Assembly (NCBI RefSeq): GCF_014805685.1
Contig: NC_060886.1
Coordinates: 11,119,108 to 11,183,107, forward strand
Reading direction: 5' to 3'
Source of the DNA: Silurus meridionalis
Lineage: Eukaryota > Chordata > Actinopteri > Siluriformes > Siluridae
Length of the DNA stretch: 64,000 nucleotides
Under the pieces are notes generated by a model. The model searched no databases and was not told the DNA's origin. It saw only the letters and a program-made list of their open reading frames with translations. A program made the translations under genes and the position numbers. Shown here piece after piece: positions 53,207-64,000 of the stretch. How positions within the stretch are numbered: the stretch's first letter is position 1; every line of letters begins with the position of its first letter.

Positions 53207-54396
53207 CTGGTGGCAAAGTTAGGAGAGAGATACACACTCAGCACAACTGTATTCAACAAACACATTAGACTGCAATTGTAAGCATGTAGCATAGAATAAA
53301 TCATCCCCCCAAGAATTGGTATTTATACTTAGATTTTGTTTGTGCAAAAATCACATTAACATCTATACAAGCAAGCCCGATCAGCTGGAAATGACTGATA
53401 ACCCATTCTGAAACTGTCATGTGAAGCAATGCTGTTATTGATGCTACTATACGTGTGGCTGTTAGCGATGCTCAAGAGCTTCCATTCGCATGAATGTAAT
53501 GAGATTCCTGTGCACCATGAGTGGTTCTACTCTAGGACTGTTGCGCTGGTGGTCATTTGCTGTACCGTCGAGGGCATAAATATGATAGGAGATCTGGGCT
53601 GCCCAGTCCATATGGCACGCTAACTTTCTCTGATATGAAGAGGCCACACTCAATCACATGCATATGGCAGGCCTTGATTACTAAAAGCCCTGGCTCTCCA
53701 ACCAAGACCATATGGCACAAGGAGGTGAACCTTCATTTAGTGCTTTTCAACACCAGAGCAGCTCATCTGACACAAGGAGCACTGCGAGTATGGGTGAATG
53801 GATTTTAAGCTTGAAAAAAAAAAAGAAAGATAAAAATCAATAGGACAGAGGCAGAAGTTATCAAACTAAAATCAAGGGTAACTCAAAATAGGTTTTAAAA
53901 GAGGAGGAAAACATTGCACATAGTCATTCTCTAGGTCCCCCAGTGGGGTGGCATGAGCACGAGGGGCTGAGAAGTGCTGAGTAAAAAGGTGGTCGCTAAT
54001 CCCCAGTGGAAGAGAGCCTGACAGACCTAAACACAGATTACCACTTAAAAAAGGAAAAGGAGAATCTACTGGGGCTAAGCATGAGCTAGACCTATTAAAG
54101 CAAGAACAAACTAAAATGGTCATCACATGCAATTTCAGAAATAGAATCAATTACTGGATCATGACAAACTCTTTAGAGATTTGCTTAATGTAATGGTCGT
54201 CTCTTACTATTTTAGGCGTGTTACAAATTCACATAAATTGCATAAAATTGGTTCAGCTGTACAAAGAGTAGACTTAAGAAAGAAAAGCCAGAAAATCACT
54301 GTAATTGTATTCTTATTTCTGTATTATTTCTAAACATATAGAGCGGTGGCACCTTTCTTTAACAAGGAATCTTCTCAAAGTGACTTTTTAGTTCCA

Positions 54397-54398
<2 letters not shown>

Positions 54399-54465
<67 letters not shown>
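54399..54465. repeat. (AT)n microsatellite
   Basis: About 66 bases of pure AT. Confidence 0.97.
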
Positions 54466-54468
<3 letters not shown>

Positions 54469-54815
54469 TCTAATCCCTCTGAGGGACAGCTAGTTCATGA
54501 AATATAGCGAACTCATTTTTCTTATAGCAGAAAAGATCCATCAGCCCTCTTTAGGCTGCACTGTGGGTGGAGGCAGCGTCTTAAAGAGCATAAATCTGAG
54601 GGTGGACACTGAGCAGATGTCCTTTGTGTCTGAAATGTAAAGCGGAGATCAGATACAGAGCTCAGAGCGAGGCTTTGCTTCCTCGGAGGAGCAATTGCAG
54701 CATGTCAGAGCCCTGATGACATCATCCGCCATTCATCACGTTCGCGAGGGCAGGCCTCTGCCATCTGCTGCACATGCCATCATAACTCTACATCTATCTC
54801 TTTTTTCTCTCAGTA

Positions 54816-54819
<4 letters not shown>

Positions 54820-54901
<82 letters not shown>
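54820..54901. repeat. Compound (CT)n(CA)n microsatellite
   Basis: About 41 bases of CT followed by about 40 bases of CA. The ORF across it is low complexity. Confidence 0.97.
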
Positions 54902-54903
<2 letters not shown>

Positions 54904-56907
54904 ATGTGATTACACAACCTCACAACACCATAACCACAAAAATCATTTCTCCCCACACAGTCGAGTGATGACACTATCTCCGCATTGTCACGGTGAGCAG
55001 ACATTCAGTTTCTTTACACAAGCAGCAGCAGCAGACGGATAAAAAAATAAAATTCTGATTGTATTGTCAGGTTGTCACAAATCAATTTGGTAAATTCATT
55101 TATTTATTAATTACAAACAACACTGGCAGAAAATGAAAAAAAAAAAAATTTCTTTGTATCAGATCTGGCACTCAAATCCACAGCGGGCCTCTCATACAGA
55201 ATTAATACGTGTTTGTATGGCCCTCTAAATCATGCGCAAACATGGCAAGACTGGAGGAGACCCACTGCTCCCATCAATATTCACTAATGCCAGCCAAGGC
55301 TTGGTAACAGCTGGTCTTACATTAATTAGTTTAAAGTATTTATTTCATCCATCTCCAGAGCAGATTGAGCAAAAACATTAGAGATTATTTCAAGCATCTG
55401 CAAATGCCCTGGAAACATCAAGCAAACCAACAGTCAAAAATCTCAGCCGCCAGTATCAAGGCTCGATAATTTACGATTCTTGGAAGAGGGGGAGGCTAAA
55501 AGGAGTGCTGCGCCTCCATAGAGGAGCTCCCAGCAGCCTTTCCCTAAATTTCAGCAGCACTTCCCCTCTGGTTCATTACCGACAATGGATGGCTGCCTAA
55601 TGGATAAACATTTGCTGCTAATCTAATTTCATAAATATAAAAAAAATAAAAAATACAAAAGTCCATTTTTGGAGAGGTTATTACTGCCACTCAATGGATT
55701 GGTTTTCGTGTACAGATAAAGGAGTGAGTGTGTTAGGGGAAATAAAACCGATGTGATTATTAGATCATGAAATGGTTTCGGGGTATATTTACAGCCCCGG
55801 TGATTTCCAATGCATTGATACTGCGAACGCCAAGGAAGCGAAGCAATACGGCGAGATTTTGGACGGCGGCAGCACTGCAGTTGGTTTGCAGCCACTGTTG
55901 TCCCATATTTCATGTTGGCATTAATCATACATCATTGCTTTAACCAACTTCTGCTTGGGACACAGCAAGGGGCTCGCCGCATGCACAATGCTGGATCACA
56001 GGGTGCTTCAGAGTGCTTTGTTACGGGGGAAACAATCTGTCGCGCATTACAAAGCGAACAGCGCATTTCCTCTCAAATTACCAATTCGGCTCTCAAAATA
56101 ACATAAACCCAGATGCAACCGAATAACTCAAGCTGCAAATTAGCGCTAATACACTAAGCAAATGCTCTCCTCCTTCACTCCCCTCCCATCATCCTACGTT
56201 TGCATTAGCCGTTCTCGACTTGTATTGTGTTCTCTTAATTCCCTCCTTGTTTCGTGCACTTCAGTTTTGGCCTGCGTTTGGGCTGTTTATTTCTCACTGT
56301 TGGTCCAGAATTATTGACTTGGACTTAATTACAGTGGCAGATGCCAGCGGGTTGGAGAGAGTGGAGGAGAGAGCTGCATTTTCCAGGTGATATTTCTCCA
56401 CCGGGGGCTGCCAGCAGCAGCTGTGACAGGTCCGAGCTCAGCTCTACCCAATGAAAAAAAAAAGAAAAAGAAAAAAAACCCTTATGAGATCCTTTCGGGT
56501 CAGCCGTGTCACAAATAACATTTCATGCACAACTGTTTTGCAGGATAATAGGAGCCACAAATAAAAATGGGACGCTGTAAATACGATGCATTCTGAATAA
56601 AACGCCATAATTTAAAATGACACTCTCTCGAAGCGTTCACATCCAGACGTACGCGCATACACTCCCTCCCTCCCGTGGCAGCCGCAGGAGTCCTTGACAG
56701 TATGCTTGCAGTGATAAATCACCTTTCCAGTTAATTTTCTCAGTCGTTATGTGTTGTGCTGCTAAAACAGGGGCTTAGGAATTGACTTGACAAACTATGA
56801 ATGTAAAAATATCACTCGCAGGGATCTAGGCTTATCTCCAATTTACATGTTATTAGATTTGTATTGTGAACAGCACTTGGACGCGGCCGTGGCAAAGGAA
56901 AACCGAG

Positions 56908-56910
<3 letters not shown>

Positions 56911-56984
<74 letters not shown>
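56911..56984. repeat. (GA)n microsatellite
   Basis: About 74 bases of pure GA on the plus strand. Confidence 0.97.
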
Positions 56985-56986
<2 letters not shown>

Positions 56987-57279
56987 TGCCTATGATAACA
57001 GAAGATAGGATACATCTCAGACCCCTCTTGACACCCTTTGATATCTCTGATGGAAAGTCACAACAAGGAGAGCAGAAGCCACTCAACTGATTTTTAATAT
57101 GATAGACAAGACATTCTGTGATAAATTGCAGAGCAAACCTGGGGAAATTTAGCAACATTTCCCACAATAAATAGTTTTTAATTGACCTTGGGAGCTGAAA
57201 ATCTGCCATATGTTTGGAGTTGCACTGTTTGAATTGAGGTCCCAATGGGCCTTTCAACCAGCACAACTTCAGCACTGAG

Positions 57280-57312
57280 CCGGAGGAGAGAGCGAGAGAG
57301 GGAGAAAGGGAG

Positions 57313-57398
<86 letters not shown>

Positions 57399-57404
57399 AA
57401 GAGG

Positions 57405-57458
<54 letters not shown>

Positions 57459-57471
57459 AAGAGAGAGGGAG

Positions 57472-57522
<51 letters not shown>

Positions 57523-57546
57523 AGGGAGGGAGAGGGAGAGGGAGAG

Positions 57547-57580
<34 letters not shown>

Positions 57581-57745
57581 GGAAAGAGGGAGAGAGAGAA
57601 AGAGAGAGAGAGAGAGGGAGAGAGGGAGAGAGAGAGAAAAGTAAGTGAGCTGGAAGAAAGAACAACAAAGGTATGAAGAGAAAGAAATAGATACTAAGAG
57701 AACAATAGAGCGAGAAAGAGGGAGAGAGAGAAAGAGAGCGAGAAA
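57280..57745. repeat. Long GA-rich polypurine tract
   Basis: About 460 bases that are almost only purine on the plus strand: GA repeats broken by GGGA, GAAA and a few C bases. Frames on both strands stay open for 143 to 302 codons, producing only RERE or SLSL peptides. This is what a dinucleotide repeat gives and is not evidence of a gene. Confidence 0.95.
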
Positions 57746-58154
57746 GAGAGCATGGTAGCATTTGGTTTGGCCTGGCCAGTCACTTTGATATATTGACAGG
57801 TGAAGCCTGTGTCCTTGCAAACCCATGTTCCTCCCAGCAGGAGAACAGAATGCTAAAATCTGGAGGATGTCAGTTCGCTCTCGGCAAAGGCGGCTGCTGC
57901 TTTCAGCAGACAATTACATTTTATTTGACCTGCCAATGGGGCTGAAGAAGTTGCCGCTTTCCGGGGGAGTGGTTATGACCTTTCAGTCTCATAAATAGAG
58001 ACAACCCTGCACTACACAAGAACTAATCTCCACACCCGTCTCTCCCCTTCGTGCCTCTGCTGCATTCACAGCTTTTATAGCAAAGTGCTATTTTATTCAC
58101 CTATGTTACAGCCTAACCATTCTAGTGTCATTTATAGTGGTGGCATGCTGGCTT

Positions 58155-58173
58155 TTTTTTTTTTTTTTTTTTT
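58155..58173. repeat. Poly-T tract
   Basis: Uninterrupted run of about 19 T bases. Confidence 0.9.
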
Positions 58174-58538
58174 ACAGTTATGTTAAAGCAAATTGGTAGA
58201 AAAACAAGGCAGACCTTTAAAGGAAAGGGGAAAAGAAATCATTTCCTCTGAGGGTGTACACATAAAACCAAGGAGAAAAATGTATGGAAAAAGGAAAGAC
58301 TTTAAGGTGTGTATGTTGTGCGCATGAGCAGGACATTAAACCACGTGGCTCAGGTGGCAGACACTTGTCTTTTTACCCTTTCTCTCTCATTCTTTCCTGC
58401 TCTTTATTTATGAAACGAAAACGAGCCATTACCAAATATCTGCTGAGAGTCAACGTCAAGAACTGGTGTCAGTCAGGCCCGGATTAACAGGTAACATTTC
58501 TCTTAGAGGGCTTTGTGTTTGAGAAATGCACCAACCTG

Positions 58539-58540
<2 letters not shown>

Positions 58541-58584
<44 letters not shown>
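58541..58584. repeat. (CT)n microsatellite
   Basis: About 43 bases of pure CT. Confidence 0.97.
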
Positions 58585-58587
<3 letters not shown>

Positions 58588-59906
58588 CGCTTTTTCCTCT
58601 TAATGTTCTCTATACTTACAGATTAAATCGTTTGCTGCACAAACCCATTTGGGAGCAGGGAGAAGGTGAAGGGGATAATCAGCACAGCCACCGGAACGTG
58701 TTTCCTAAATGCGCTCCCAGACATTACTGTGCACGGCCATAAAATTAGCGGCAGGACCTTAAAACGCTGACATTTCGCATGACTTTTGAGAAAGTGACAC
58801 CCTCATATTTTCATGTAGGGTATCATTAAATTTCAGCTGCCCCGTGGCCGAGCCGTGCCATTAATAACCAATTCTGCGTGTCACTCTGCTCCCCTCTCTT
58901 TGAAATAATGAGTACTTTACTTTACCTTAATAAATTGAAATGTATTCTCAAGGCCACACTGAAGATAGTGACACAGGTAAGGAAATATTCATAAATCCTT
59001 AAGTATCAGGGACACCCAAAATAAACCAAGAAAAAAAAAAAGATGCAGACGTGAAAAGGTGAAAGTTTTGTGTGTAATCAAAAGAACTCTGTAAATGTTA
59101 TTATTATGAGGCAGACACAAATATACTGTATGCCACAAGGTGACACAAGGTGGGACAGAAACACCTGAGGAAAAAAAAAAGAACGTTCATATCGAAAGTC
59201 TGTGACGCACATCGAAGCTGAAGAAGACGTCTCCTCCTTTTATACTGCCCCTGTCATATTTATTGCATAAAGGTCAGCTTGTTCATTTGTTCAAAGTCAA
59301 CGCTTCACCCCCTCCCTTCTTTTCCTCCTTTAGATCGTGCTCCTTCATGTAATAAATGCAGACGATATGTCGTTACCAGACCACTGAGGATTAAAGGCTT
59401 GACCGCCTGTAATGCAGGCATAAACCAACCCCCTGTGTGATGCTTTTGTTTTCTATGAGAGTGCACCTTGAAGCACAGTTTTCCGGCGAAAGCAGGCCCG
59501 CTCTGCTACACGGTGCACTTTTTTCCCCCTTTTTGTAAACAGACACCCAATTGATGTTAGCGAGAGGGTTGTGTAACCTAATTAAAAAAGGTAAAGCAGG
59601 CTGGATAACTAGTGCTCTCAAATGCTTGCAAATTAATTGGCTCTAATGTTTGAAAAGCAAATGCATTCAAGGGTTTTATTGTTTGTCTGTTAATTTTGAA
59701 TAGCTGTTCTTATTTACAAATTTGGGAACTGCAGTGATTAAGTCTGCAAATGGAATGAATTATAGACTCTGGGAAAGTAGGAAAAGAAAAAGGAAAGTGA
59801 TTCAGGCTGCAAGCTTTGAGGTCACTTTTTAAAAAAAAGAAAAAAAAGAAAATGCAACAAAAAGGCTTGTTAATACCACAGCGATGGAAGATTATAATCA
59901 TTAGAT

Positions 59907-60055
59907 ACATGCCTATAGATAAAATGGAAAGTTCAAATGGGGACCTTTTGATTTTTCTATTTTATCTATAGGCATGTTCATAGGAGCTGGAAGGAAACTG
60001 GAGAACCAGGAGGAAACCCACATGAACACATGCGCGTGCTAATCAGTACACAAAC
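59907..60055. repeat. Perfect 19-base inverted repeat with adjoining repeat text
   Basis: ACATGCCTATAGATAAAAT at 59907-59925 is the exact reverse complement of 59959-59977, with a 33-base loop. Directly to the right, GGAGAACCAGGAGGAAACCC followed by ACATGAACACATG resembles a frequent fish interspersed repeat. The hairpin may be the end of such an element. Confidence 0.6.
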
Positions 60056-63000
60056 TTTACAAGCGAAAAAACATACAGTGCAGGTAATAATCTTCAATCT
60101 TTGTGCTATTGAAAGAGCACTTTGGCTCTAGACAATTCTCTTGGTGAGCTAATAATCTCAAATTTCTACTTTCACCTGGTGTGGCTCCTCCGTCCTTCTG
60201 CTGCCAATCATTTACATTCATTCATCTGTGCGTCGATGGTTACTCAAAGTGTCTGAAGTCAAAATCCAATTTTCTAGTTAAGTAGTTATGGGTTATGTAT
60301 CATGCTCAGTAGCTCAAGGGCGGCACTCAATCAACTCAAATGCTAAGCTATCACTGACCCTGTAATTTAAAACAGATTTTAAAACACTGAACTCATTTTC
60401 TTGTGTTTGTGCTTATGGCTAAATTAATAATAGTGCAGCCTTGTCATTTCATAGTGTTCCCACTTAAAATAGAAAAAGAAAAATAGAAAAAAATATATTT
60501 TTATTACCAGCTGCCAGTGGATTCGAATCTAATCATTTTCACATATTCATGCTAGAGAGACCGAGAGTGGGTCAGACTCAGGTCTCTTACACCCAATCTG
60601 AAGATGTTTTGTTAGCAAAGAGATATTTATCATTAGACAAAGCAGCATTATGCTCTTTTTAGACCACTGATTGAGATTTCCAGCTTTATCACCTATATTT
60701 TAACTGTAATCATTATTTATTGTAATATATTTTGTGATAAAAAAAAGATCTTGGTGTTAATGGTTGCTGTATGCTACACATAAATCAAGCGTTAGGATTT
60801 CAAACAATTCACAGGAGTTGAAAACATTGGAATGCAGAACAATGGCAATGGCGAGTGAACAATGGCATGGTGACTGCAGCAGGATCGCAGAGGAGCGTGT
60901 CGGTTGAAGACGAGCACACATATTAATATCATTGTATTGCTCTGCATTCCTACAGGGAACGAGGATGTTGTTGTGTTCGCTCTATAGCCGAGTCTGGTGC
61001 TAATCCTGGCTCAACATACAGAGTGGCCTGTAAAAGGATGAAAAGATGAAAGTAAAAAAAAAAAGTAAATAGAAATGTAAACTTTGGTAAAAGCGGGGCT
61101 TAGGAAGCCCGAGTCTGACTTCGCTCTCGCTTTTTCTAGCATGAGTGTGCGAAAATGGATGCAAATCCATTTGCGCCTGGTTCACAGTTATAAAAATACT
61201 TAGGGGTTTTAAAAAGCGGGTGATGTGTTAAACGTGTGGAAATCTGTTTTGATAATATTATTCATAGCGCTGGCTTTGTGCTGCTTGAATTAATAACACT
61301 CCATTTACAGATGGAAGAAAGCTGGCATGGTGTTTCCAGTTAAAGAGATTAATTTTTAAACACCTAATTGACAGGCTGGGGTTGGGTGGATAAGCAACAG
61401 CTTCTCCGGGGTTTTTCGGCTGCTGCAAAGTCAAGGTGACTGGAATACTTAGGCAGGCTTTAAAACACACAAGTAAAGCCATAAGAGAGCCGAGAATTAG
61501 TCTTCCAGCAGGTTTGCCTACACCCCACATTCTGTTTTATTAGGACTGATTTACTTCACAGTGAAAGGATATAAAAAGCCTTAAGTATCAGACTATAATT
61601 ACAGTAGAGTCGGAATTTAAAGGCTTGACTCACCATGTCTGCAAGTCAACTCCAACTCAGCACCATGATAAGAGAGCTCTATTAGACTGAGTGCCTGGCA
61701 GGGCTACACTTTAATAGGGCTCCAGATAGCAGTACAAAGAAGAAACACGGCTTTCCGTGTGTGCGGCGTATATTTACAGTTGTTTATCTCAGTAAAATGT
61801 TGTCTTGGTGACATCTCATAATGGTTGTTTACAAAATAGTAACGTAAAGCAGGACAATCAGGGACACACTATGTGGACCGCACTTGCTAAGAAAATAAGC
61901 GGGAATAAAAAAAAAAAAAAGAAGGAAGGACGCCAGGGTCAAGCTCACCTTCTTGAGACAGTTGCTCGGCCGTGTTTGGTATTCTGCATCGCAAATTAGC
62001 GATGAAAAAGAAACGGGTTTTGCTAATTGTTACATTTCATCTGTCCAAGGGCAAGCAGCTAAATTTGTTCACAGCAGTGTGCATTTGCTTACTGCCAGAT
62101 GCGCAGATATGCCCCTAGAATTCACAAGGAGGATGCATTCAGACAAAAAAAGCGCAAATCAAATGTCTGACTTTTTAGTAATACTAGAAAAAAAAGGGAA
62201 AAAAGCCCCAAAGGAGTGGCAAGAAAGAAAAAAAAAACATACCCCTTTGTGAGTGCACGTGTCTCTGCAACACATTTGTTCTCTATTGAAATGAAGGGTA
62301 ACATGAAGCAGCCCGGCATCTCGTGATGGACAAGGAGATTTCACCTTCGCCAGTGAATGATAATACATTATTAAATTTGCCTCTCCGCTCACTAGATACA
62401 CTTAGCTGACCACAGCATATTTATCTCCCTGTCTAAGCCTTACATCTTGGCAGGGGAAAGCATCCTGTCACTTTTAAGGCATTTCAAAGATTAAAAAGAA
62501 CCTCTTTCTTTTCAACATGCCTAAAACAGCCACCTTTTCTTTTTTTGATGAAATGTAATTTAGCAGTCAGTGGTGTCACGCACCGGATCGTGCAAGAAGG
62601 AGAGCAAATATCCAAATGAACTGCAGGGTCCTGGGGGGGAATTTCTCATCTTGCATCATCAGCACTATTTGTTACATCGCTCGCAAATTTGATTGATCCT
62701 CTATTGAATTTTTTTTTTGTTTTTTTTTTGCACCCTTTCTTTTGGACAGGACACACTGACAAGTTGTTTGATCATAAACCCTGACTGCTTGCCAAGTCAC
62801 ATTTCGGCTCCTTATGGCTAATGATCCAGCCTTTTGTCTTACGGAAAGTCAGCAGAGTCAGCACAAACCTCCATCCGCTGCTTTTCTGAAGCCAGATTGG
62901 CAAGGACACTAAAAAGGCAAAAGAAAACATGCTTTGAATGCAGGCATAGCTGATGAGGCGAACGGAGACAAGCGTGAGCTGATAATAAACACCTAAACCG

Positions 63001-64000
63001 TAAGTTTGCTGTAAGTGACCTAAGTTTTTAAAAGAGAAAATTAACACCTAACTTCTTAATTACTTATACACTACATCACAGATTTCTCTACATTTCAAGT
63101 GGTTTCAGGCATTGCTTCAGACCCTTTCCCTGAAATTTTCAAAAAGATTATATTCCTGTAACATCAAAACTATTTTTACATTAAACTAAATATTAATGCA
63201 ATATTTCAAACACATCATATGCTGTACGATGTTTACATTTAGTTGAAATCTTCATGTGAAACTTGTGATTAGTACACAGTAAGTCTATAGTGTTATGAGA
63301 ATTCTTACTAAAGAGCAAAAGGTATTACAGAACGGACGCAATATATATTTAAATTACGATAAGCTATAAGTGAAATCAGCACACTTATTTTTTAAATGCT
63401 CTATTATAACGGAAATGAAGCTGTAATACAAGGAGACAAAAAAAGCCTATCAGAATAAAAAACAATCAGCTATGATTTTCCATTGCTACACTACACCGAA
63501 TTATATCCGGTTCTATTAGATTTCCTCTATTGCTTGTACATGTCTAATTTAATACATAACAGAAAACTATTTTTTTAAGCATGATACCATGCAACGCACA
63601 ACCTGAAATAATTGCCTGCATTTTACACACTGAACAGAATGACCGGCTTAAAGCAAAGCACGAACGCGGTGCTTTCTAATTACACCCTTCTACTCTATCA
63701 TGCCTCGCATCTCTACTTTGATTTCGGCTATAAAAGCAGGTCAAGAGAAATAAAAACTTTTATTCCGTATCTTTTGATGTACTTAAGGAAAAGGTCATTC
63801 TTTTCTTTTTCCTTTTTGTTTTTTTTTTCTTTCATGAAATCATTTAATGGCTAACACATGCTTCTCCATTCACTGACCAGCTGGCAAATTATCTAAGTAA
63901 TACTCATTCATCTGACCGCATCCCAGCGCCTGTCAGCTCGCACAAATCAAATGTGATTATTCACTGCACATTTAGAGCCGAATACCGCGGCTGATTGTAC

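Larger units (their letters stand above)
53207..64000 (-). other. dach1: dach1 intron continuing beyond the window
   Basis: No further dach1 exon was found when I looked for the expected upstream segments on the minus strand. The stretch is rich in complex, repeat-poor DNA: about 54480-54720, 55180-55620, 55780-56420, 57750-58080, 58600-58900, 59190-59660, 60780-61260, 61600-62130 and 62400-62700. Developmental enhancers are well known inside and around vertebrate DACH1, so these are candidates. Short ORFs here have no family resemblance. Confidence 0.5.

Noticed and set aside
56853..57761. 302-codon minus-strand ORF, and 143-codon plus-strand ORF at 57245-57676
   Set aside because: Both are translations of GA/CT repeats and have only Ser-Leu or Arg-Glu content; the openness follows from the repeat lacking stop triplets.
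53207..64000. Further upstream dach1 exons
   Set aside because: Expected segments upstream of the TPTARDS exon were sought on the minus strand without a convincing match. A tiny exon-like ACATG with good borders near 61636-61640 was dismissed as chance.

Overview
The window looks like a stretch of a teleost fish nuclear genome. It is AT-rich and gene-poor, with long intergenic and intronic DNA, very many dinucleotide microsatellites, and several repeat types typical of ray-finned fish: Tc1-like elements, a DIRS-like retroelement, and tRNA-derived SINEs with LINE tails. A catfish or related lineage is possible from the repeat style, but that is only an impression. Nothing bacterial, viral, CRISPR-like or operon-like is present.

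Three genes can be supported. Two are intact class A GPCRs on the plus strand with uninterrupted coding regions: gpr183 (EBI2, oxysterol receptor; 5948-7063) and gpr18 (16612-17601). The third is the 3' end of dach1 (dachshund transcription cofactor) on the minus strand. Its five C-terminal coding exons lie at 53206-53061, 50694-50547, 49246-49103, 47593-47525 and 38903-38866. They are too short to appear as convincing ORFs, but they join in phase with consensus splice sites and end in the conserved Dach1 C-terminus. The rest of dach1 lies beyond position 64000.

Layout. 1-4.8 kb: no gene seen. 4.9-7.1 kb: gpr183 with a probable 5' noncoding exon. 8.6-12.6 kb: a cluster of decayed transposons (three Tc1-like, one LINE). 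16.6-17.6 kb: gpr18. 17.6-33 kb: intergenic, with stretches of complex sequence (about 21.9-24.7, 26.4-26.8 and 28.0-28.3 kb) that read like conserved regulatory DNA, plus a full SINE at 25.3-25.6 kb. 33.3-37.5 kb: a repeat island with a pogo-like fragment and a DIRS-like element nested inside a Tc1-like element. 38-53.2 kb: the dach1 3' UTR and last exons. 53.2-64 kb: a large dach1 intron with microsatellites, a long GA tract and further candidate regulatory DNA.

The two receptors act in immune-cell and lipid-mediator signalling, and dach1 acts in developmental transcription control, so no shared pathway is implied. In human, GPR18 and GPR183 lie inside UBAC2 on chromosome 13, and DACH1 is on the same chromosome but far away. 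I saw no ubac2 exons here. I did not find a previously undescribed biological system. The most informative observations are the hidden dach1 exons, the nested and internally inverted DIRS element, and a SINE whose tail matches the 3' end of a LINE in the same window.
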